Origin: Zoroaster sp. YZ-2022
Taxonomy: Eukaryota > Echinodermata > Asteroidea > Forcipulatida > Zoroasteridae
DNA length: 64,000 bases
Reading direction: 5' to 3'
Assembly (NCBI GenBank): GCA_029582265.1
Contig: CM055831.1
Location: 29,326,189-29,390,188 of the forward strand
In this document: one piece after another, positions 13,699 to 24,995 of the stretch
Numbering within the stretch: position 1 is the first letter of the stretch
How the letters are laid out: each line of letters begins with the position of its first letter
Translations under genes and position numbers: made by a program
Notes under the pieces: model-generated
What the model saw: the letters and a program-made list of their open reading frames with translations, nothing else
What the model was told of the DNA's origin: nothing
Databases searched by the model: none

Positions 13699-14336
13699 GT
13701 AGGGCGCACAGGCTGAAGGCATGTTTAATAATTTCTGTCCACCTTTAAAAACTTATTCAGAGGACACATTATTATTTATCAGGTATATATAGGCCTATAT
13801 AATAATCAGACGTACAATACAGATCATAGACTTCTTCTATAATACATTACATTCAGCATCCTCATTAGACCGGAGGTCATTTTAAATGATATTCCGGTGA
13901 GGTCAGCATAGCCCGGTATCGTGTAGCACAGAACTTCGAAAATCACGGGGGAAATGTGTATTTTTGTATAAAAAACAAACAAAATCAAAACAATTAATTG
14001 GAGAGAGTCATTGGTCCTATTCCCTTCTGGTGCAGTTTCCTCGCTGTAACAAGAAATCGCCACCACTGTGTAGAGATGGTTGGTTACAAATGAACCCCCC
14101 GTTTCATGATTATATATTCTAAGTTACCGGTATGTCATCCTATTAAATCGCTAAAATCGCTGCAGAACTCTATGGTCTTGCCCCAGACTCAATTTACCAA
14201 TAATGCCTACCTTGTTTATGCAAAATAAATACATAAATACGAAAGACATTCTGCACGGCAACGCCTTATGCGAACATTTATTTTTGATAGGCCTAATGAG
14301 AGCCTCTTTAAGAACGAAGACAATAATGTTTCTTAA

Positions 14337-14597
14337 CCCTAACCACCCAAAATCCTGCAAAATCCTCCAAGGGGCACATTTTGGGGGAAAATTCAGCACT
14401 GTTGGAAACTGGTACTTTCACCACTTCAAATGGGATAAAATTACTACTGGCAAGGAGTACAGGCCATAAGTGCTGAGTATGAAAGATCAGCAAAAATGCA
14501 TGGTGCATTTTGAAGATAAGGGCATGTTTCCAAAAGTGCACTGATGGATTTTAGAGGATACATGAAGGTTCCTAGCCAGAATACCTAGGGGTTAGGG
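14337..14597. mobile_element. TTAA-flanked MITE, family 3
   Basis: TTAA|CCCTAACCACCC at the left and GGGGTTAGGG|TTAA at the right, 261 bp. A copy of the same length class is at 54173-54418. It ends about 20 bp past the stop codon of the secreted gene, so it probably lies in that gene's 3' UTR. The CCCTAAC motif resembles a telomere repeat but occurs only once per end. Confidence 0.85.
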
Positions 14598-14621
14598 TTA
14601 ATAATGTTTATTTTTCAGTCA

Positions 14622-17148
14622 TTAAAAAGGGTTACATTGTCCTTGTAGTAGCTTTTCCATCAATCTTCGCGAGAAATTATGACAATTATTGAACAGCAGA
14701 TCGTAGGGACCGTACCGTGGTAGATAGCTAGAAGCAATCGGTTTGATCTCCGTGGTTGTGCAGTTACTCTGGCCGTGTAGCGTCCACTTGATGGGGCAGC
14801 CGTGGGGGTCACGCCCCAATGTCCCGCTGTCGTAGGACCGCATCAACCCAGCTCCCCACTCGTACACTTCTCCTCGGAAGTAAACCTATTTGGTAAACAA
14901 TTCAAAGACGGGTTGGATTATGTACTGCAACAGCTGTAGTTTTAAAAACAATACTCATGGTGTTAATATTGGGCATTGCCAATACACCAATGGTGTTCAT
15001 AATACGGTAAGTTGCCCAATTTAAACACGATGGAAGAATCAAATCAACACTGCCAGTGTTATTTTAACACTCCGCTCTTTGCAGGGTACAGGGATATAGT
15101 TAATTAACTATACTGAGCCCTTACATAGTTATACGCCATGCATTTGAACACTATCCTCTATTGACAAAATGAGTCATTCTGACAAAATGACTTGCAACAA
15201 TTCTGTGGTTATACGCCATACGTTCTATAGGCCTATACTGTCCTCTATTGACTACATAATTTTATTTATTAATTTTGTTTAAATTCTTTCTTAGGCCAAA
15301 AAAGTCTCCGGTTTCTGGTCATCGGTCGGCTTCAAAATCGGTGCGGTGACGCGTTTGTTTATTTGTTTCTTTGTTTTTTTCTACAGGGAAATACGTGATA
15401 CATGTATACGCGGGGAGCAAATTTCCCATATACAAAGTATGGTGGCTAAGAGAGGCCTCACAAATCGGGCAAACGTTCATACCCCTATGTGGAAAAAGTC
15501 GTTTAAAACACGACACGGCATAATTCCAATCGATCCAGCAATTTTATCTGCAATTGGACATCGTTTCATTAAAAATGCCGACGCGCGGGTCTGAGGCGAC
15601 GCGCGCGGAGACCAGAAACCGGAGGCTTTTATTTTTGGCCTTATTAATCTGACTTTCACAATTCTGTTTAAGTATACATTTGTATTGGTCCCTAAAAGTA
15701 TATACACGTAATATTATTTTGAAACAATTATGTATTTACCAAAGTGTGAAAAGGGTCTAGATTATCGGGAACAAAACTGAACGGATCAATGGCTTGACGT
15801 TTCATGATTACTTGCACCGAGGTTGTCTCATTTGGCCAGCCGCACATATAGTTCAAAAAGGGAAGTTCCCCAAACCAAACATCTGCAACAGGATCTGAAG
15901 TCGAAAACAAGATTGAACAAACAGACCTAAACATTGGCTTAAAGGGACAATATCGCCACGATCAGAGCAAACTTTCAACAGGGCATGGAATCAGTGGACT
16001 AGTTTAAGATGAACACAGTGACTGGCTCATTTATACAGCAGCAACGGTAATATGACCTTATCACGGTGGGTATTATTTTCAGTCATTGAGTTAATCTAAA
16101 AAATAATAGCACCCCCAGATTCCATGCCCTGTTGATCGTGAGGATATTGCCCCTTTAAAAATTTAACTGTCGAACATGTCTATATCTATGGGTGTTTCAA
16201 TATATTTTTAAAGCAATATTTAATTAAGCTAAGTTTTATTTAACGGGAGACTCTTTCCCTCTTTTTTGACAGAGTCTGCTTTAAAACATAGGAGTCGTGA
16301 CCTATTGTGAATAGGACAGGTCACGAGTGGGGGACATGGGGAAATCAAAATACCCCGTCATCCCCGGCCTCACATCAAAATCATATAATTGACATTTCCG
16401 ATCAAAAACGGGTCTCTTATGTGAAAGACGAATCACCTAAAAAGTGCCTGACTATATTAATTGGCATTAAATAAAACTTAAAAATATTAAGCCATATATA
16501 TTCATCAAAATAAACTATTGTGTAAAAAAAAATCTTAGTTTTAACTGAAAAGAATAAGCCTATGTAGGTATTAATGGTACCAAACAACACAGAGAAAATA
16601 TTATGGCTGTTTTAATCTAAGAAATGTAAATGACAGAAGACCCCGTGAAGTCCCCATGGTTCTTCCTGAACTCTACATTCTCACTGTGCGATAGTTGAGA
16701 AACGAGTTGCCCGATATTGGTTCTCCCCAGAACCATAATTAGCGACAGTTGTGATACGAGTTGTGCGAAAAGGTTCTTTTCAGAACCTGTACCTCAGCTT
16801 TGCGATATTTTAGATAAACACATGGTGTTACCCCAAACCGAAAGGATATCAACAATCCACCATACAAAGCCTTGAATCTTATATAAGTCAAATTTATAAA
16901 TTTTCAATTCTTGTAAAGATCACAATTTAAAATGTACAGTTGGTTGAAATGTATAAGCCTACATAGTTTGTATAATAGTTTTGAACGCTACAGTGTATTA
17001 CTACTTGAGTTTACCTACCATTAGTAGGTGCCTGGCCCTTCGGTGGCGGGACGATACCGCTTGATTCAGACCGTCTACATCCATGGACGTCTGGGACCAA
17101 CACCATAAACATCCCGGCAGCAAAACACAATAACATATTCCCTTTCAT
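14622..17148 (-). CDS. secreted small protein with an NCxxFS motif, family unknown
   Basis: Three exons with clean splice sites and matching phases: 17019-17148 (phase 1 donor G|GTAGGT), 15740-15894 (acceptor TTCAG, donor G|GTAAAT, phase 0) and 14622-14885 (acceptor AATAG, stop TAA). They total 549 nt, 182 aa. Exon 1 encodes a signal peptide (MKGNMLLCFAAGMFMVLV, cleavage probably near VHG), so the product should be secreted. Exon 3 contains VYEWGAG, several cysteines and LLFNNCHNFSRRLMEKL close to the C-terminus. An NC-[HN]-x-[FS] helix-start motif carries the catalytic Cys in PPPDE/DeSI and LRAT/NlpC-P60-type papain-like folds, so a cysteine-hydrolase-like fold is possible. I could not assign the partner histidine, so activity is not claimed. 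Intron 1 holds a TTAA MITE and a long GAA tract lies upstream of the start. I recognise no named family. Confidence 0.72.
14938..15090. mobile_element. degenerate MITE related to 9432-9561
   Basis: It contains CCAATGGTGTTCATAAT and GCCCAATTTAAACAC and ends TCTTTGCAGGGTA, matching the 9.4-kb element inverted. It lies in intron 2 of the secreted gene. Confidence 0.55.
15294..15640. mobile_element. Harbinger-like MITE with TTA duplication
   Basis: TTA|GGCCAAAAAAGTCTCCGG at the left and ACCGGAGG...TTTTTGGCC|TTA at the right. Three-bp TWA duplications and GG-starting ends fit PIF/Harbinger. Other copies: 24691-24995, 38813-38967 (partial) and 48007-48075 (left end only). It sits in intron 2 of the secreted gene. 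Confidence 0.75.
15943..16154. mobile_element. TTAA-flanked MITE, family 2, good copy
   Basis: TTAA (15939-15942)|AGGGACAATATCGCCACG ... ATATTGCCCCT|TTAA (16155-16158), 212 bp. The best-preserved short copy in the window, about 45 bp upstream of exon 2 of the secreted gene. Confidence 0.87.
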
Positions 17149-17495
17149 CTTATTTGTTAGTGTCAAATTGTTTAGTTTTCTACAAAAAAAAGTTTAGGTT
17201 TTCTTGACTGTTGGAGCGAAGGGTGAACGCAACCTTTTGGCCAAGTGGTGACACTCTCGTCAAGAACACGCCGAAGTGTTTTACAAGATTATACAGACTG
17301 CTTCGTACAGGAAATAGTTCGAGTGAATCATTCTTTAAAAATATCGACACGTCACGGGGTAGAGAATTGATTGGTAGAGAATTGATTGATAGGTTTTAAG
17401 ATGACGTCACAGGAAGTGAAGTTAATTTTAAATGGAAGGGTATTACCAAGGCATAAATATATTTTAAGACACTGAGAAAAAGTACACTTATAATA

Positions 17496-18097
17496 GAAGA
17501 AGAAGAAGAAGAAGAAGAAGAAGAAGAAGAAGAAGAAGAAGAAGAAGAAGAAGAAGAAGAAGAAGAAGAAGAAGAAGAAGAAGAAGAAGAAGAAGAAGAA
17601 GAAGAAGAAGAAGAAGAAGAAGAAGAAGAAGAAGAAGAAGAAGAAGAAGAAGAAGAAGAAGAAGAAGAAGAAGAAGAAGAAGAAGAAGAAGAAGAAGAAG
17701 AAGAAGAAGAAGAAGAAGAAGAAGAAGAAGAAGAAGAAGAAGAAGAAGAAGAAGAAGAAGAAGAAGAAGAAGAAGAAGAAGAAGAAGAAGAAGAAGAAGA
17801 AGAAGAAGAAGAAGAAGAAGAAGAAGAAGAAGAAGAAGAAGAAGAAGAAGAAGAAGAAGAAGAAGAAGAAGAAGAAGAAGAAGAAGAAGAAGAAGAAGAA
17901 GAAGAAGAAGAAGAAGAAGAAGAAGAAGAAGAAGAAGAAGAAGAAGAAGAAGAAGAAGAAGAAGAAGAAGAAGAAGAAGAAGAAGAAGAAGAAGAAGAAG
18001 AAGAAGAAGAAGAAGAAGAAGAAGAAGAAGAAGAAGAAGAAGAAGAAGAAGAAGAAGAAGAAGAAGAAGAAGAAGAAGAAGAAGAAGAAGAAGAAGA
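17496..18097. repeat. (GAA)n / (TTC)n microsatellite, about 200 units
   Basis: 602 bp of GAA with no visible interruption. Long open frames of poly-Phe, poly-Ser and poly-Leu on the minus strand are artefacts of TTC, TCT and CTT reading. The tract ends about 350 bp upstream of the start codon of the minus-strand secreted gene, so it is promoter-proximal or in its 5' UTR, read as TTC in the sense direction. Confidence 0.99.
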
Positions 18098-20864
18098 CAC
18101 AAAGTTGATTTAAAAATAGAAATATTACTTTGCAATTAAGATAAATTAAATTATATAAAATATTGTACTTATTTACTATACATGTAACAATATAAGGAGA
18201 AAATACACAACACATGATATAACAACATGACCTCAAACAATGGTATGCCCAAATGCCCAAACACTAGTAACCAGGACAGTACTACCAAATCCCTGGACCC
18301 GGCGGCCCAATCACAATTGAAACCATTGGTACTGCCATGCCCACAGACTCGATGCAAATACAGAATATAATATTAATAAGCTGGTAAAATGGCAGATTAC
18401 CTATTTACTTTAAAATATTGTAATGAAAAATATTCAGTCTGAAATAGATGGGTTTGAATAAGTTATTTTCTTGCAATGTCAAATTTGCTTATAAATTTGA
18501 TAGCATGCACAGAGAAAGGAATTTTTTTTTTTTATCGATGGTGATAGTATGAATAGGCCGAATAGCGGCATGTCGCACGTACAGGTCTCTAGCAAATTGC
18601 ATGGGCATTTTGTCGTCTTTTATACTGTGCCTAAACGGCATAATTATATCATACATTTTATAACCTTTGCACTCTTTTTTTATACTGTCTCCCTGTCTGT
18701 TTACATGTATATATATCTGTCTGGTAGAATCTAATATCTGTCTGTCTGTCTGTTTACATTTATATATGTCTGTCTGATAGTGTCTAATGTCTGTCTGTCT
18801 GTCTCTCATCCTATTTGTTTGCATTTTAACTTGTTTTTGTTGAAGACCTTATTGGTTAGGTGTTTGATATTGTGATTTTGTAAATGTTTATGTATGTAAT
18901 ATTTTTTGTGATTTTTTACATAAATATATTACCGTTGGAAGGGGAGGATAGGCACATCATTTTATACTTTGTCTCTATCCCTGGCAGCTCCTATACTAAT
19001 CTTAATATGCATACATTATCATCAGTGATTGCTCTAAAGATATAGAATAACAAAATAATACAAGTTACAACCATAACATTTGAATTATTACAGTATTATC
19101 TCAGAGCGATTTGTGTACTGCACAATAATGATGTGTTTATATGTGTTTAGTATGCTCAGTTTCAGACGACCTTGCATGGATCGATGTTAAGGCTAACCTC
19201 AATGCGGAAAATTCGGAAGATGGAAATTCAGGTTCTGCGCCAACAAAAATAAATCGTCAATAGAGGGCGGTATTTTAAATTGTGAGAAGTTCAACGCCCT
19301 TCGCAACAGTAACATTTGAAATCCACCCCCCACTGACACAAAATGATCCATGCATAATGTAGGTCGGGATGAGTGAGCCAGTCGCCTGGACTGTCTTAAG
19401 AAATAAAACACAATTGTGTTTTGTTTCCTAAGGGACATATTAAACTTGTAACTATCGCCTCAGTAGACCAACAATATGCATCCATCAGCTTATAAATAAA
19501 GTACATTAGTTATACACAGAATATTAAATTAAGATAATATTATCTAACACCTTACTTGGTGTAAATTGGAAAAAGTATCTTGAAAAATGTTTTCGTCTGA
19601 AGAAAGCAGGAATTGTAACGCTGAATTTACAAAACGTTGCCAACATGCAGTGAATCATACAAACATGTAAACAAAAATACATGCAAATGTTTTTTGTCGT
19701 CTTCTTAAAAAGAAAAAAAGAGGAAAAAACGTGAGCGCCTATTGTGCTGAAACTTTCAAAGGTTATTTTGATGACATAGCCTATTTATTACACTAATGTG
19801 TAAATACAATACTCTAGGCAATAGACCTAGGCACATGTGCAGAAATAGATTATGTATTCAAAGAGTAGATGTGGACGATATCACGATAATATCGTAACGA
19901 TATTCAAAAAATATCGGCTAAATCGGTTTCGTTATGGTTTTGAATATATCGAAATATCACCATTTTGACGATATTCCAAAAATATCGCCGATATTCCAAA
20001 ATTATAGCTGATATTCCAAAAATATAGTCTATATCAAATTTATATCTCTCTTTTTAGTTAAAATATCGCCGGAGTGATAAATTATCTCCAAATTTCATGT
20101 CAATATACGGTAATATCAACGAAGTTATACGGTGCCGTGAAGAGCTAAAAAAACAGTTCGAAATCACCACGCGGCGCCGCTTAGGTTCCCAGGACCGTAC
20201 CACTATGAAAATGAAATGGAGAAACATGGGGTACATTATGAGAGGGTCAATCAAAAGTCGGCCGAGAATTTCAGACAAAGCATCAACAAGTAAATTTTAA
20301 CGTCATATTTTTTAACAAAAGAAGGCATTTATAAACCACAGGTTTGTTTATGGACGTCACGGTGAGTTCAGTTTTATGAAATGTTTGTCGCACCGAGCGG
20401 CAAAAATCTAAGAACTCGGCTCGTTTTGGAGCCATTCAATTGAATTTTTGAAAATTTTCAGAACTGTTTATTACCTATGCAACTTCCCTGTAGAAATTAC
20501 ATGTTAAAGTAGTTCATATTTCGCTGTCCAATGTCGTTAATGTACGATACATACATTTTTCATCTATTTAAAAATTCCGCGTATATTGAGACGATAATAT
20601 CGCCAATATCATGGCCGTCAATAATCGACTATCAAAAAAATTCAATATGGTCACCCCTATCACAGAGCATTTATATTCATGTGGAAATGAATAACTGGTC
20701 GGTGATCCATTTCAGATTTGAATTTGTTTTCTCGAAAATAATATGTCAGGATGTTAGGTACCATTACCAAGCGTTTAGATGCCTAATACTTATCCCAATG
20801 TTTATAATCACAAATTATATTCCCCCCCCCCCCTTTAACACGATTGATAGTGGTTTCTCATAAG
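18098..20864. other. no gene seen
   Basis: AT-rich. Two 60-bp units rich in TCTG lie at 18690-18815, and an ATATCG-rich degenerate hAT-like remnant at about 19873-20060. No splice-supported exon. Confidence 0.4.
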
Positions 20865-21590
20865 AAATAAACAGTAATTTTCATAGTAATAATTTATGAG
20901 ATCATAGTTGTGGAATTCAAAATTTCTTTTGTGTTAAATTAGTATACATTACGTCGGCGGGCAAAATTATGTCAATAAATAAACACTTAAAAAATAAACA
21001 AAACATTTTCGAACATAAAAGTTGCACTGCACTAGAACTAGAACAGTATAGACCACAATAATACCGATTGTGTCTACATCCAGAAGGATGATTCGTTTTT
21101 GGGCTTTGTCCATAATATAGGTGATTATTTGAATAGGCTCGGCCTATCCGTCGGTCAAACTAACGGCAAGTTCGAACGAGACATTCCTTGAGGTACCGTA
21201 CTCACTCCCGGAACTTAACACAACCGAGGCCCGTCACCACCTCCGACCAGTGAACACTGAACTATTTATGTAGGCATACTTTGGGGAAACTTTACCAAAC
21301 ACATTTTCATAGTTATTATTTATGAGCGCATGGTCTTGGAATTCAACATTTGTTATGTGTTAGTTTGTGGACGGTAATTATTTGAATATCCGTGGGTCAA
21401 AACTAAAGCAATTTCCGAAAGGGGCATCGTTTTTCATCAATTCCTCTGACGAACTCGCTCGTGAAACATTACACCACCGAAGCCACCACCACCGACTGGT
21501 AGAAACGCTGAAATTTAAGTACTTTGGGGGACCTTTGACAAAGTTAGCGCTGTATGCAAAATCCTGATAAGAAACACATTTTCATAATGT
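20865..21590. repeat. old, diverged tandem duplication
   Basis: 20870-21296 and 21297-21590 share an ordered set of diverged blocks: a TTTTCATAG...TTATGAG...GGAATTCAA block, a CCGTCGGTCAAAC / CCGTGGGTCAAAAC block, CACCACC...CGACCAGT / CACCACCGACTGGT, and TACTTTGGGG near the end. No coding capacity persists across both. Confidence 0.5.
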
Positions 21591-22246
21591 CTAGTCACAA
21601 TTTACGTGAACCATTTACGTATAACCGGTTACATAAATATATCCTCGAACCTATATTGCCTTCTGAAACGAAGGCCGAATAGAGTCCTACTTTTGAAAGT
21701 ACATTATACACAAATAATGCTGGAGGGTGTTAAAGAAAAGTATAAATATACAAATGAACCTCTGTAATAAACGCAGTGATAGTGAACAAGGTCACTTCAA
21801 AATCACCTAAGCTTGACTCCAGACATGCAGACAATTTTGTCCTCGTTCTACACTAGGAAACTGTGGAGTTACATTCCAATGGTGCTTTAAATCATTTTGA
21901 CAGGTTTTGTTAAACACCTCTACCTCAACACAGAAGGCTTTTCGCCCTCGACAAAAAAAGGCCAGTGGGAAAAAAAGATATTATGGAGGCTGTAAACATG
22001 GGTGAAAGGAATTTGAATAAATATACATGTATTTGATTGATTTTTCCATGGGATTGTCAAGGATATTAAGGGCACCCAGTGTCAAACAGTTGGATTTACT
22101 AGTAGATCACGGGGTTGTGCTGCTACCAAAATGACTGGGGTTCGCAAGTTCAATGCAGGCGTCGCAACCGTGACTGGGACCTCGCGGGTAGCTATCGTGT
22201 TCCACTTTTAGCGTCCCTGACAGTATCCTAACTGCATCTCTGAATA

Positions 22247-24253
22247 ATGATGGCGTCTTCTCTCTGGATCTCATTTTGTCTCCAGGTGCTGCTCCGCTCT
22301 GTAACTATTTGGCAACAGCATGGTGTACAGGCAATTAAGGCCGTATCTTCTCCCGTCAGCACGGCAGGCGTTGTGGGACAAGAGGCCGAGTTCTCCTGCT
22401 CGGTGGCGGACAAATTACCGACTGAAATCCTGAAATGGCAACTACAGTGGGATGCCACTGACTCCGGTCTGAATCAGTACGCACACGTAGACGGTGAACA
22501 GAATGCAACCCACACTTTTGAAGACCTTCCTGAAAAACATGCTGCGTATACAACCAGGTAAAACAAACACGAGTGGATCTACAGAAATTTAGTTAAATGT
22601 AATTTTATTTGTTTAACCTGGGGATACCTTCTAGCGAAACACCGGTTTTCAAAGTTGCCCAGGATAAAGCAGCACACACACAGTATTAAAACATTTATTG
22701 TGAATAAACAAAGACTATACAGGGTTTAAATAAAAATATAAGTTGCGCTTAAAAGTGGTTGCTTACATCAGAAAATCACATAAACAATTAGAGGTAATAT
22801 ATTTATATATTCTGTTGAAGGCGTGCACCACTCCATGGGACAAACCGAACCGGTACCAGGATGTAAAATGCTGAACTTAAGGTTACCCCTTGATCGATCC
22901 CAAATAGACAGTACTTGCATGGTACTCAAATAAAAGTACAACACAGGCTCTATCTTAACTCAGCCCCTGGTGTGGTATTCGTAAGTCAAACTAAAGTAAT
23001 CTATGCTATAATATTGTGCATATACACATGCATTCAGCAAATAAACTATGGTATACAGTGCTAGTTTGTACATGTATATATACATGTACATGCATAAACC
23101 AAAGTAATCGGCTTACAGGCGAATGTCGACCTGGCCCTATGTATTTACTACACATTCATTTGGTGCATACTGGGCATAATAGGTCTTTCATGAATAGAAT
23201 ATTATTCCATTATGAATTTTCAGGTATAGTGTCAATGGCTCCATCCACACAACAATCCTTCACATCACGAACATTCAACCTTCCGATGAGGGCGCTGTCT
23301 CCTGTGTCTACCAAATCAGTAGTGCCGGGGGCTCACTCATAACCCGCATGATTCCAGAGTACACTGCTGTAAGGTTCACTGTTTGGAAACTACCATCGCC
23401 GTCTTGCTCCTTTAACCTCGATCCCAATTATACCACTTTCAACATCACGGTTGGCTCAACAGTTGAGTTCACCTGTGCAGATTCAGTTGGTATTCCAACA
23501 CCGAACTTGACATGGTACTCAGGTGCGAAGACGCAGGGCCAAAGCAAGAGCCTTGAGGGACACAATGCTTACAGGTATACACTTCAACCGGAAGACAATG
23601 GTGGCTGGTTCACATGCGAGGGCATTAGCACAGCTTCCACGGAACCAGTTATGTGCAGAGTAAGGCCAATGATGGTACCTCCCACTGCAGAAGTGAACCC
23701 GAAACTTATTCAACTCATCGAGGGGGCGGGGAACATTAAGTTCACATGTACTGGGAGTGGTTTACCTGAAATTATTTCGTACCAGTGGTACATCGACGAT
23801 TGGCCTGCTGTGCCGGGAGACCATGAAATTTACTCTTACATCGCAATCAACCAAAATGAACCAAATGGCTCAGTGATATTTATACAGTCCGTACCAACAA
23901 TTGGAAAGACTATAATTCATTGTGAAGTTTCGGTGTCCCCTGATTTGAAGGCTCGCGCGAACGGAACTGTGATCGTCTTTGAGCGGGAGAAAACGACAAT
24001 GTCGGCTGTTGTAAAACAGTCCAAATTAAACTTTCAACGGTTTAGATTGAATGCGTCATTATCAGTGATCGTAATTCCTACTTGTGTTATAGTTTTTATT
24101 ATTATCATATTTGTTGTTTTGTTCGTATGGCATCGCAAATATAGGCACGTGTTTCACGAGAATGATAATGACACACACACGCTTGCTTACGGCGAGGCGA
24201 ATGGTGGCGTACCCAAAAGACGGTTTTGGGGCTATATGGTAACATCGGTATGA
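22247..24253 (+). CDS. single-pass cell-surface receptor with three Ig domains
   Basis: Two exons, 22247-22557 (donor CCAG|GTAAAA, phase 2) and 23224-24253 (acceptor TTTTCAG), joined in frame as 447 codons, 446 aa. Residues 1 to about 28 look like a signal peptide. Ig1 has Cys51, Trp64 and Cys131 in a DEGAVSC context; Ig2 has Cys188, Trp201 and Cys235; Ig3 has Cys279, Trp292 and Cys337. Several N-glycosylation sequons (NGS, NYT, NIT, NLT, NGT) lie outside. Residues about 383-405 form a strongly hydrophobic membrane helix followed by WHRKYRH as a stop-transfer signal. The roughly 40-residue tail has no ITAM or ITIM and ends VTSV, a class I PDZ-ligand pattern. The intron splits Ig1. It resembles invertebrate nectin/CD80-like adhesion or immune-type receptors, but I cannot name an ortholog and the ligand is unknown. 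Confidence 0.85.
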
Positions 24254-24690
24254 ATCACTGAAACCATTTGTTAGCTGGGGAAAATGGCAACCTGACTGGC
24301 CGGGAGGTAAACAGAGCACACTCGGTCTGGTTTAGTAATGCACGACTATACTAACAGTTCAACGATCACATTTTCAGAATTTAACAGACTTAATTATTGG
24401 AAAACATACTTCTCCACGAAAACATTTCTCCAATAATTACAAACAATTAATGATTACAAATACATTAAGCACAATACTATGAAGTATTAACCGGTCTCTT
24501 TTAGTCGATTTAAATCTATGACCGGAGCCTATATTTACATGATAAACAAACATTATATTACAAAAAATAATACACAAGGCAAACTGCTTTAATACGTGAG
24601 AAATTCTTGAATAAATATCGATAAATTAAATCTGCGATACAAACAATTCATGTCCCTTATAAAGTCTTGGGGATACCTGCAAAAATATCT
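24254..24690. other. 3' flank of the Ig gene
   Basis: AT-rich, probably including the 3' UTR. No second gene is visible. Confidence 0.4.
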
Positions 24691-24995
24691 ATCAGGCAAA
24701 AAAAAAAAAAAAAAACACGGTTTCTGGTCTCTTCGCCTCAGACCCGCGCGTCGACATTTTTAGTTTTCTTTTTATTTGCTAGGAAACGATGTCTAATTGC
24801 AGCCAAAATTGCTGGATCGATTGGAATTCTGCCGTGCTGTGTTTTAAACGACTTTTTCACATAGGAGTATGGACGTTTGCCTGATTTGTGAGGCCTCTCT
24901 TAGCCACCATACTTTGTGTATGGGAAAGTTGGTCCGCGTATACATGTATCACGTATTTCCGACCAATGACCACAAACCGGAGAAATTTTTTGGCC
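24691..24995. mobile_element. Harbinger-like MITE, copy 2
   Basis: It begins GGCAAAAA with an expanded A run, continues CGGTTTCTGGTC and CAGACCCGCGCG, and ends CCACAAACCGGAG...TTTTTTGGCC. It matches 15294-15640 in the opposite orientation. Confidence 0.7.

Noticed and set aside
14333..14601. Telomere-like CCCTAAC / GTTAGGG
   Set aside because: Only one or two units at each end of a MITE, recurring at 54173-54418.
17352..18260. Long minus-strand frames of poly-Phe, poly-Ser and poly-Leu
   Set aside because: They are the three readings of an uninterrupted TTC repeat.
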